Assembly: GCA_021292105.1 (NCBI GenBank)
Contig: CM037875.1
Location: 1,268,956-1,332,955, forward strand
Origin: Anadara kagoshimensis
Lineage: Eukaryota; Mollusca; Bivalvia; Arcoida; Arcidae
Length of the DNA stretch: 64,000 bases
Reading direction: 5' to 3'
Shown here: piece by piece, positions 54,988 through 64,000 of the stretch
How the letters are laid out: each line of letters opens with the position of its first letter
Position numbering within the stretch: position 1 is the stretch's first letter
Translations under genes and position numbers: made by a program
The notes under the pieces: model-generated
The model's input: only the letters and a program-made list of their open reading frames with translations
The model's database searches: none
What the model was told of the DNA's origin: nothing

Positions 54988-57360
54988 CAGAGGCTCAGTG
55001 TGGCTGAGCCTGTATCGCTCACCTGACTAAAATGCTTTTAAAGCAAATTTGTATTCCAGTGATGAAAAAATGCACTGTTTATATCAGACAGAATGGCTAA
55101 GGAAATCACTGTAGAACTATATGTACCATTCACAGTTTTTTTTCAATCTGATTAAAATCACATCTCTCACTTGCTCCCCCATTTTTGATATAGGCACGGA
55201 GTGGGAGATCTGAGGAAACAGTTTAGGGGCATATGTGAATGAGCCACTGTTGTAACATTTATTGTCCAATGAAATTTCAGCTTCCGAGATTTTAAAAGTG
55301 TTTTGCCTTAATTGTGAATGAAACGGGCAATTTGAATTTGTCAATCTAATAAAGGACCTTCCATACATCATTCCCATAAAGTTTGGTTCAATTTGCTTTA
55401 GTAGCTTTAGCGGAGATAGCAAATATATGCTATTCCCATAGGGTTAAACTATGTTCTGTGCTGGCAGCCATCTTTTTTGGCAGATCAAAAAAAATTTCCA
55501 CAATCTAAGTAAAGAACCATCCATACATCATTCCTGTAAAGTTTGATTCAATTTGCTTTAGTAGCTTCAAAGGAAATAATAGCAAATATATGCTTTTCCC
55601 ATAGGGTCCAATGTGAAACAATGTTCTCCACTGGCAGCCATGTTTTATGGCAGATCAGGAAAATTTTGGCAAACTATGTAAAGGACCTTCTATACATCAT
55701 TCCTGTAAAGTTTGGTTCAATTTGCTTCAGTCATTTCTGAGGACATAGTCAAAAATGTGTTTTTCCCATAAAGTCCAACTATCTTTTGCGCTGACAGCCA
55801 TGTTTTTTTGGCAGATCAGAAAATTTTTGGCAATCTATGTAAAGGACCTTTCATACATCATTCCTGTAAAGTTTGGTTCAATTTGCTTCACTAGCTTCAG
55901 AGGAGATATGCTTTTCCCATAGGGTCCAATGTGAAACTATGTTCTCCGCTGGCAGCCATGTTTTTTGGCCAATCAGGAAAATTTTGACAATCTATGTAAA
56001 GGACCTTCATTCCTGTAAAGTTTGGTTCAATTTGCTTCAGTCATTTCTGAGGACATAGTCAAAAATGTGTTTTTCCCATAGGGTCCAATGTTAAACTATC
56101 TTCTGCCCTGGTAGCCATGTTTTTCGGCGGATCAGGAAAATTTTGGCAATCTATGTAAAGGACCTTCTTTACATCATTCCTGTAAAGTTTGGTTCAATTT
56201 GCTTCTAAAGCTTCAGAGGAAATAGCATATATATGCTTTTCCCATTGGGTCCAATGTTAAACTATCTTCTGCGCTGGCGGCCATGTTTTTTTGTGGATCA
56301 GAAAAATTTTGGCAATCTAAGTAAAGGACCTTCTATACATCATTTCTGTAAAGTTTGGATCAATTTGCTTCAGTCATTTCTGAGGAGATAGCCAAAATGC
56401 GTTTTTCCCATAGGGTCCCATGTTAAACTACCTTTTGCTCTGGCAGCCATGTTTTTTGGCCAATCAGAAAAATTTTCGCAATCTATGTAAAGGACCTCCA
56501 ATACATCATTCCTCTAAAGTTTGGTTAAGTTTGCTTCAATAGTTTCAGAGGAGATAGCCAAAATGTGTTTTTCCCATAGGGTCCAATGTTAAACTATGTT
56601 CCCCGCTGGCAGCCATATTTTTAGGCGGATCAGAAAAATTTCGGCAATCTTTGCAAAAGACCTTCCATACATTATTCCCGTAAAGTGTAATTGAATTCGC
56701 TTCAGTCGTTTCAGAGGAGATAGCCAAAATGTGCATTTTCCCATAAGGCCCAATGTTAAATTTTGTTTGGCCCTGGCGGCCATTTTTTTTTGGCGGATCA
56801 GAAAAATTTGGGCAATCTTAGTAAATGACCTTGCATACATTATTCCTGTAAAGTTTGGTTCAAATTGGCTCAGCGGTTTCAAAAAAGATAGCAAATATAT
56901 GCTTTTCCCATAGGGTCTAATGTTAAACTATCTTCTGTGCTGGCGGCCATGTTTTTTGACAGATCAGAAAAATTTTGGCAATCTAAGTAAAGGACCTTCC
57001 ATACACCATTCCTGTGAAGCTTGGTTAAATTTGCTTCAGTCATTATTGAGGAAATAGTCAAAAATGCATTTTTCCCATAGGGTCCAATGTAAAACTATCT
57101 TCTGCGCTGGCAGCCATGTTTTTTGGCGGATCAAAAAAATTTCGGCAATCTAAGTAAAGGACCTTCCATACATCATTCCTGTAAAGTTTGGTTAAAATTG
57201 GTTCAGGGGTTTCAGAGGAGATAGCCAAAATGTGAAAAGTTTACAAACGGACTGACAGACTGACAGACTGACAGACTGACGGACGGACTGACTGACTGAC
57301 GGACGACGGACGCCGAGTGATGGCAAAAGCTCACATGGCTTTTAGGCCAGGTGAGCTAAA
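54988..57360 (+). mobile_element. Minisatellite-bearing element, family A, copy 2 (both ends present)
   Basis: The 5' end CCAGAGGCTCAG-TGTGG-CTGAGCCT forms a hairpin and is followed by GCTCACCTGACT. About fourteen units of roughly 160 bp follow (CCCATAGGGTCCAATG, CTGGCAGCCATGTTTT, AAAGGACCTTC, TTCCTGTAAAGTTTGG), then a (GACTGACA)-rich tract and the 3' hairpin GCTCACATGGCTT-TT-AGGCCAGGTGAGC, then TAAA. The 3' CAGGTGAGC complements the 5' GCTCACCTG. Many short minus-strand frames in it are by-products of the repeats. Confidence 0.78.
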
Positions 57361-58647
57361 AATGCGTTTTTCCCATAGGGTCCAATGTTAAACTACCTTT
57401 TGCGCTGGCAGCCATGTTTTTTGGCCAATCAGGAAAATTTTGGCAATCTATGTAAAGGACCTTCTATACATCATTCCTGTAAAGTTCGGTTCAATTTGCT
57501 TTCAAAGCTTCAGAGGAAATAGCATATATATGCTTTTCCCATAGGGTCCAATGTTAAACTATCTTCTGCCCTAGCGGCCATGTTTTTTGGTGGATCAGAA
57601 AAATTTTGGCAATCTAAGTAAAGGACCTTCTATACATCATTTCTGTAAAGTTTGGTTAAATTCGCTTCAGTCATTTCTGAGGAGATAGCCAAAATGCGTT
57701 TTTCCCATAGGGTCCCATGTTAAACTACCTTTTGCTCTGGCGGCCATATTTTTTGGTCAATCAGAAAAATTTTGGCAATCTATGTAAAGGACCTCCAATA
57801 CATCATTCCTCTAAAGTTTGGTTATGTTTGCTTCAATAGTTTCAGAGGAGATAGCCAAAATGTGTTTTTCCCATAGGGTCCAATGTTAAACTATGTTCCC
57901 GGCTGGCAGCCATATTTTTAGGCGGATCAGAAAAATTTTGGCAAACTTTGCAAAAGACCTTCCATACATTATTCCTGTAAAGTTTAATTGAATTCGCTTC
58001 AGTCGTTTCAGAGGAGATAGCCAAAATGTGCGTTTTCCCATAGGGTCCAATGTTAAACTTTGTTTGGCCCTGGCGGCCATTTTTTTTGCATTTTTCAGCA
58101 ATCTTAGTAAATGACCTTGCATACATTATTCCTGTAAAGTTTGGTTCAAATTGGCTCTACGGTTTCAAAGAAGATAGCAAATATATGCTTTTCCCATAGG
58201 GTCCAATGTAAAACTATCTTCTGCGCTGGCGGCCATGTTTTTTGACGGATCAAAAAAATTTTGGCAATCTAAGTAAAGGACCTTCCTTACACCATTCCTG
58301 TAAAGTATGGTTCAATTTGCTGCAGTCATTTCTGAGGAAATAGTCAAAAATGCATTTTTCCCATAGGGTCCAATGTTAAACTATCTTCTGCGCTGGCAGC
58401 CATGTTTTTTGGCGGATCAAAAAAATTTCGGCAATCTAAGTAAAGGACCTTCCATACATCATTCCTGTAAAGTTTGGTTAAAATTGGTTCAGGGGTTTCA
58501 GAGGAGATAGCCAAAATGTGAAAAGTTTACAGACGGACTGACGGACTGACAGACTGACTGACTGACTGACTGACGGACGGACTGACGGACGACGGACGCC
58601 GAGTGATGGCAAAAGCTCACATGGCCTTTAGGCCAGGTGAGCTAAAA
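57361..58647 (+). mobile_element. Family A, copy 3, joined directly to copy 2
   Basis: It starts in the middle of a unit (AATGCGTTTTTCCCATAGG) immediately after the 3' end of copy 2, runs through about eight units and closes with its own (GACTGACG)-rich tract and 3' hairpin GCTCACATGGCCT-TT-AGGCCAGGTGAGC. Long parts match copy 2 (compare 57650-58020 with 56340-56720). Confidence 0.75.
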
Positions 58648-59211
58648 AGTTGTACCCGATCGTTTTGTCATTTCGGATAGAGAGAAAGAGTTTTGCAGAT
58701 CCTACCGTCGCTATGAGGGGGTACATTCTATCGGTTGTATGTAACTGGATCATTTGCTGTTAATCTGGGTTTTAATTAACTGCTGATTATCACTCACAAT
58801 ATTCCCGTTTCATGTTAATGGTGAAGTACAGTTGTTTTACCAGTTCCGAATTTTTACTACCGAATAATCTAAAATTTCAATCCCGTTCAATTAAAAGAAT
58901 CGCAAAATAACTTTCTAAATTTGCTTCTACTTGAATGTATGGGCATTAATTGTTTAAATAATATTAAACTTCAACCGCTTCCTAAAAGGTCGACAGATTG
59001 TTGGTGACCTAGTTTAACGATGTAAACAAATCGTGATCACGGAAATGCTTTTTTCAAGAAAACATACTACCACGTGTTTTTGAGGACAGGTGTCGATATT
59101 TTGGAATCAGTTAACATTTGTATTATTACACAACATAAATTTTATTTCCTCTGCTTGTGGACGACGTCGGCAGCAGCGCTTATGTGAAACCCTGTTCGGA
59201 ACTGGTAAAAC

Positions 59212-59750
59212 GACTGTACACAACACTGTACGAATTATCTCCCTTTCACGAAAGTAAAATCTAATCGATAAACATTTTAAAATATGACACAATTGCCTCA
59301 ACATCAAAATACGTTATCATAACCTTCAAAATAAATTTAAATTTCCGTAGATTTCGCGAAGAATTAATTAAACAACCTGCCGTTGCTGTTCATTTCATAA
59401 AAAGTTATGATTTTACATCGTAGGACGCAAACTTCTAGAACTACTTTTTATTGTAAACATGAGATCAGTTCGCCAAATTGCAGAAATTATTAGGTGCATC
59501 CCGTCGCAATATTTTACTAGATTCCGAAATGTATTCCGAAAATTTATTCCAAATGTGCATATGTAACCAAATGCATTACCCGTCTCAGAATACATATCTC
59601 ACGATAAAACAGATATACTTCTTTCACGCTCATTTACCAGGCGCACTATTTCCAGGTGTACTCATATCTTATAATTTCATAGCAAAGAAGCTCGATATCT
59701 TGGAAGAAAGTGACAACAATGTACGCGTTTTCACGCTGTACAAAAACTGA
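59212..59750. repeat. Dispersed 540-bp repeat, copy 2
   Basis: Near-identical to 23098-23640 in the same orientation, from ACACAACACTGTACGAATTA to CACGCTGTACAAAAACTG. Confidence 0.85.
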
Positions 59751-60349
59751 ATTCAATCAATGCTCTGATTGGTCAAAACACTTGCTATGATCACGAAAAT
59801 TAACTGAATAGGCAACATGACCACAAAAATTGGAAGCACTACACCCATGCTCTGATTGGTCAAACCACTTGCTATCATCACGGACATTGACTGAATTCTC
59901 TCACGACTACATTTGGTCAGTACAAGCGCTATGATAACTGTTTAATCATAATTATGTCCTTTAAATTAATGACCAATGCTGAGTTAGTAAGGCTCTATCC
60001 TGCTGTTATAACTTCTTTATTTCATTACAGAGTTCAATAACTTCCCGGACACCATGTTTATATCACTTACCATGACAACCATACGGCGTTGATTGATTTC
60101 TATTAGATCTATAGGGATCTAGGTAAATCTTTATTTACTTAATTACGAGATTAGACTTAATCCCGGACACCAAAACAACGACGGCGATTTCTAAGACTGA
60201 CTGATGACTCGATGTTACATGTAACGTGCTTTGTAACCAACACGAGGAAAATTAAGTTTTCAAGCTTGTCGACACCAACCACTGTATAAAACTGACAGTA
60301 ATAAAGTGATTCATCAAAGTTTTTGTGTCCATATGGCTATAATACAAGT

Positions 60350-60765
60350 AATGATTGATTGATTGAATTGAGTTTTACCTCCTAGTCAAGAATATTTCAA
60401 TTATATCAAGATGTCACCAGCTTTAGGTGAACTGAAATTTTTTTTACCTTTGCAATGCACTCATTGCAATGTGCATGGAGGGTTCTTTAATGTGGCATGC
60501 CTGCTGTGACACTGGACCTCAGATTTTAAGGTCTCTGTGACTGTCATTTCCAAATGCCGAGTGCTTGGCAAAACAACAGTCACTACCTATTTTCAAGTCT
60601 TGGTCAGACCCAGGTGGGGTTCTAACCAACATTAACCTGACATCAACTGCAATGTGAAATGAAGTACATAATTTGCTTATGGTCACAACATGATCCTGAC
60701 GGGATTCAAACCCATGACTTTAAGATCTGAAGTCTGATGCTTGAACAACTGAGCTACAATTTCTT
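60350..60765 (-). mobile_element. tRNA-derived SINE (second type), full-looking
   Basis: A TGATTGATTGATTGAATTGA tail side is followed by CCTAGTCAAGAATATTTCA, GAGTGCTTGGCAAAACAACA, CTATTTTCAAGTCTTGGTCA and, on the head side, GGGATTCAAACCCATGAC and CTTGAACAACTGAGCTACA. The last two are the B-box and A-box complements; this copy shows what the head of the 44325 SINE should look like. Confidence 0.7.
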
Positions 60766-61113
60766 CCACACCATATTTGTGCATGATTTTACAATCATGC
60801 TTCCCCCCAGGACATATATTCAGGGGTATAAATCCACTGCGTTTCAATTACTCAAGCTAACTAACTGTAGATGACATCTGTTATTTTCTCGGTTTTACTG
60901 AAATCTGTTAATTATCGTTAGTGTGAAGAAGTAATGGCAAAATTTCCTCATTTTTAGAAGATTATTTTAGCCGCAATTATGTCTATTTTCACAGATAATG
61001 ACTGTAGATGGCAGCTGATGTCCGTTTAATTTTGTGTTTTTATGATAATTATTACTAAACTTGTTTTAATTTTACAGCAATAGATGGCTGTTTTTGGAAT
61101 AAAAGTCCCAATT

Positions 61114-61313
61114 GACAAATCGCTGGCCACGCTAACAATGTTCCGACACTGGCCGCTATCACAGTACCAAAGCAGCGTCACAGCAATAATGACGTCTAGT
61201 GTCAGTGACGTCATTAAACTGCACAATTCAGGTCGAGTTTTCATTCTTTTTGTGTGTCATTCAAGCATGTCGACCCTTTGTCAGAACATAATGGGCGTGG
61301 CCGACAATCCGTC
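61114..61313. mobile_element. MITE of about 200 bp, copy 2 (inverted relative to 14283)
   Basis: CGCTGGCCACGCTAACAATG, GGTCGAGTTTTCATTCTTTT and GGGCGTGGCCGACAATCC align with the reverse complement of 14283-14482. The frame at 61084-61491 runs through it. Confidence 0.7.
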
Positions 61314-62198
61314 AATTAATAATGCTCAGGCCAAATATTGTGGAAATCCAAATATTTTAAAGACATTGAATGAAATAAGAACAATAGAAGTACCACAATT
61401 TATTTTACCAAATCCACCTAAGGTAATTCTTTCAATGATTAAGCATTGCTTATTTTTTTCTATCAAACATCAACATATTTGGACCAATTAGGTTAAAATG
61501 TCTTTGGATACAGCCAATCACAACCAATAACACAAAACAGAAACAGCCAATCAAGTCAATACATATCTGGACCAGCAGTTATAACAAGATGTCTTTAGCA
61601 ACAGTTACTGCACAGGGCACTATCGAGATTTATGGACTGGCCCAAGGACAGGATATGGACTGAGTCCAATCCTAAGTACCTATAGGTTTAATTTTATTGA
61701 ATTTTATTCAATCTGTTCAAACCATTATCATGAATCATGAGATGTTTTTGTTAAAGGGAGGTAACTCTTTGTATATTGCCAGCTTGGTCCAAGGGCAGGT
61801 TTTGTATTGCCCACTCGGTCCATATACACCAGTAGTTTGTACCACAAGATCTCCTAGTACCAAATTAAAATAAATGTTACAAAACTGATATGAAATATAA
61901 ATCATTTTATTCCATTTTTTGTAGGTCAATAAAAATAAAGTATTTAAGGTTTAATCAAAGTCAAGGGATTTGAATGTGATTATAACGTTAAGGAAAGAGG
62001 GATTTAATAAACTCACAGATTTTTTTTAAAATGCTCATTAGAGAAATCATTTGAAATAAAATCTGCCCTTTAAAGAGACAACTGTTTCATTGTCTGTCTA
62101 GAGTATCGAAATTCCAATCTATTTACTAGGATTTTTTTTTACTTTTTTAAGAATTTAATGCCAACTTATATCATCAAATGGCATTTAATTTTTTTTCA

Positions 62199-62396
62199 AG
62201 ATAATTGTATATTTTGTTATTTTGTTAGGAGAAGCCATTATTGTCTGCATGTTGACAGTATTAATTAATATCAAACTACTTAGGTGGGTTTTTTTCCAGA
62301 TAATAGTATATTTTGTTATTTTGTTAGGAGAAGCCATTATTGTCTGCATGTTGACAGTATTAATTAATATCAAACTACTTAGGTGGGTTTTGTACA
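62199..62396. repeat. 99-bp direct tandem duplication
   Basis: GTTAGGAGAAGCCATTATTG through AAACTACTTAGGTGGGTTTT occurs twice with a period of 99 bp and almost no differences. Because 99 is a multiple of three, it makes repeated frames on both strands. Confidence 0.92.
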
Positions 62397-62559
62397 TAAT
62401 TCTTAACATGCTAAAATTCTATCTCTAGTTTTGAAAAAATAACCAATTATATTAATTGCCATATGTGGAAAAAAATAACGCCATGTGGTACAATGTCCCA
62501 TTATGATTAGTGGTCAAATTACGTACATTAAATGATGTTATTTTTAAAAAAGACCACCC

Positions 62560-62880
62560 GTTTATACAATAAAACCTGCTATATTGACCACCTAAATCTA
62601 ACAAGTCTGTTGATACAGTGCCTTAGTGGTAAACTCTGTATAAAAACCACATGTATACAGAAAAACCTGCTTTACTGACCATCTCCATATATAGACAACC
62701 TGTCTATACCATAAAAATGCTATTGTGACCACATGTGTACAAAGACCACCTATATACATGTATACACTTGAACTTGCTATAATGACCATCTCTATAAAAA
62801 GACCACCTGTCTATACAGTAAAACCTGCTACAGTGACCACCTCTATATAAAATCACCTATAAAGTAAAACCAGGCCCCGG
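62560..62880. repeat. Imperfect repeat of 'AAACCTGCTATAGTGACCACC' phrases
   Basis: Five to six units of about 50-60 bp: AAAACCTGCTATATTGACCA, TGACCATCTCCATATATAGA and TCTATACAGTAAAACCTGCT. They resemble a piece of the CAGTC-end MITE. Confidence 0.7.
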
Positions 62881-62884
62881 TTTC

Positions 62885-63030
62885 ACAATCATTCCTTAAC
62901 TTAAGAATCTCCTTATCCTTATTTCTATATTTTCGTCCTTAGCTAAGAATTTCCTTAAATCGCGTTTCACAATGTTTCCTTTAATTTTCCTTAAATATTT
63001 AAGGAAAATCTTAACTAAGGAAATTTTTTC
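62885..63030. repeat. CTTAAG-rich dispersed repeat
   Basis: CCCCGGTTTCACAATCATTC, then several TTCCTTAA/TTAAGGAA palindromic phrases. This style is common in molluscan repeats; no coding content. Confidence 0.5.
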
Positions 63031-63572
63031 AAGCATACGAGCGGTCTCTTTAGAAAACTTTTGCGTTTAAAACATAAAAAGTATTATAAAAACTGCTTCT
63101 TCATCTTGGATTCGGATTTTCCTCGATTGTTTTTAGCACCACTGTTAAGTGTTAGGAATATGTATTCGAGGTATACAATCTTGAATAATAAAAGTCTACA
63201 ATTATGATTACACAAACAGTCCTAAATGGTAGAAAATAAAGGTTCAGTGGAGAATGATTATAATAATATTATTTATGATTATAAATAATATTATTTATAT
63301 AAAAAATATATTATTTAAATAAATAAAATATTTTTAAAGAAAGGCTAACTGGGCGAAATCCCTTGTAGAATAAAATACAGAATGAGGGAGAATTTTTCGG
63401 CAATTGTAAAGGTCCGGTAGAAATAAAAGAGGAAGGCCAAAATTACCATGCAATGAACAATCTGTGAATAATGTAAGCTGCATACTCAGTATTTTTTATC
63501 ATTTATTTTTTATGATCTGTTATTGCTTTTTAGATCATACAGGCGTATAACAAATTAACTGCGATTGGTTTT

Positions 63573-64000
63573 TTTTTTAGCTCAGGTGAGCTATTGCGGT
63601 CACTCCCCGTCCGTCATGCGTTGTTTGCCATGTGTCGTGCGTTTTCCGTCGTGTGTAAACTTTACATTTTAATCTTCTCCAAAACTACTGGACCAATTTG
63701 ATGATATAAGTCAGCTATCATGCTTTCGAAATTGCACAGATGAAGGGGTATGCCCTCCTGGGGCCCTGCACAAGTCTCAGCTGTAGGGCCCAAAAATGGA
63801 AAATGACAAGGCACTTAAGGGGAAAATTGCTGAAATTAGTGATATCAGTCAGTCAATATATCTGAAAAACTTCATGTTATAACATTTTGTATAGGCAAGT
63901 ATATTGAGGGTCTTACATGAGTGGTTATGTAATATTAAATACATTAAATGAGTTAAATAATTGTTATGCAACGAGACTTATGAATTCTTAATATTACATA
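63573..64000 (-). mobile_element. Family B-like element, 3' end, running out of the window
   Basis: Reading minus, the terminal part is AAAACTACTGG..., a GACGG/GCACGACG-type tract (63600-63650), GCAATAGCTCACCTGAGCT, then A-rich sequence: the 3' end of the 20382 family with the hairpin shortened to AGCTCA-CC-TGAGCT. The 5' end lies beyond position 64000. Confidence 0.6.

Noticed and set aside
61084-61491. 135-codon plus-strand open frame
   Set aside because: Its first half is a MITE whose other copy at 14283 is not coding.
62185-62428. Repeating frames on both strands
   Set aside because: They result from a 99-bp tandem duplication whose period is a multiple of three.

Overview
The window is a piece of a repeat-rich, AT-rich animal nuclear genome, most likely a bivalve mollusc. 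The inference rests on split genes with GT/AG introns, a stand-alone P2X7-type ballast-domain gene (a class common in molluscs and cnidarians), many tRNA-derived SINEs, LINE relics, small inverted-repeat DNA elements, and several minisatellite-bearing elements built like the bivalve 'pearl' or Helentron-type elements. No bacterial-style operon, CRISPR array or rRNA gene is present. A gap of exactly 1000 N lies at 6848-7847.

Two host genes can be supported, both on the minus strand. (1) A compact three-exon gene (ATG at 9689, stop at 7861) encodes a complete 173-residue protein that is essentially only the cysteine-rich P2X7 C-terminal ballast domain; all splice phases agree. An ETS/CRE-like motif lies about 90 bp upstream of its start. 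(2) A long coiled-coil gene has internal exons at 35192-35303, 25719-25818, 18362-18480 and 17177-17311, which join in frame; a probable upstream exon is at 49780-49837. Its introns hold most of the repeats in the window. Its 3' end was not found, and its 5' end may lie near 60.07 kb.

Layout: 0.0-6.1 kb holds a 21-22 bp minisatellite, a tRNA-like relic and pieces of at least two decayed LINEs; 6.1-7.8 kb is an unresolved higher-GC block and the gap; 7.9-9.8 kb is the ballast-domain gene; 10-16 kb is a repeat field (minisatellite elements, MITEs, a SINE); 17-50 kb is the coiled-coil gene, with a 2.5 kb element of 145-bp units, a 1.9 kb inverted-repeat element, a 1.6 kb element with about 300-bp identical terminal inverted repeats and a small basic coding region (39.8-41.4 kb), and a 3.77 kb satellite of about 130 copies of a 29-bp unit; 50-64 kb holds more tandem repeats, a double-ended minisatellite element (55.0-58.6 kb) and dispersed repeats.

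The most striking observations are: the 29-bp satellite appears to be an in-place expansion of the tRNA-derived head of a single SINE; several otherwise unrelated minisatellite elements share one end architecture (5' hairpin plus a short sequence complementary to one arm of a 3' hairpin); one of these carries repeated nuclear-receptor-type half-sites in every unit; and the long-inverted-repeat element at 40 kb has a coding region of unrecognised family.
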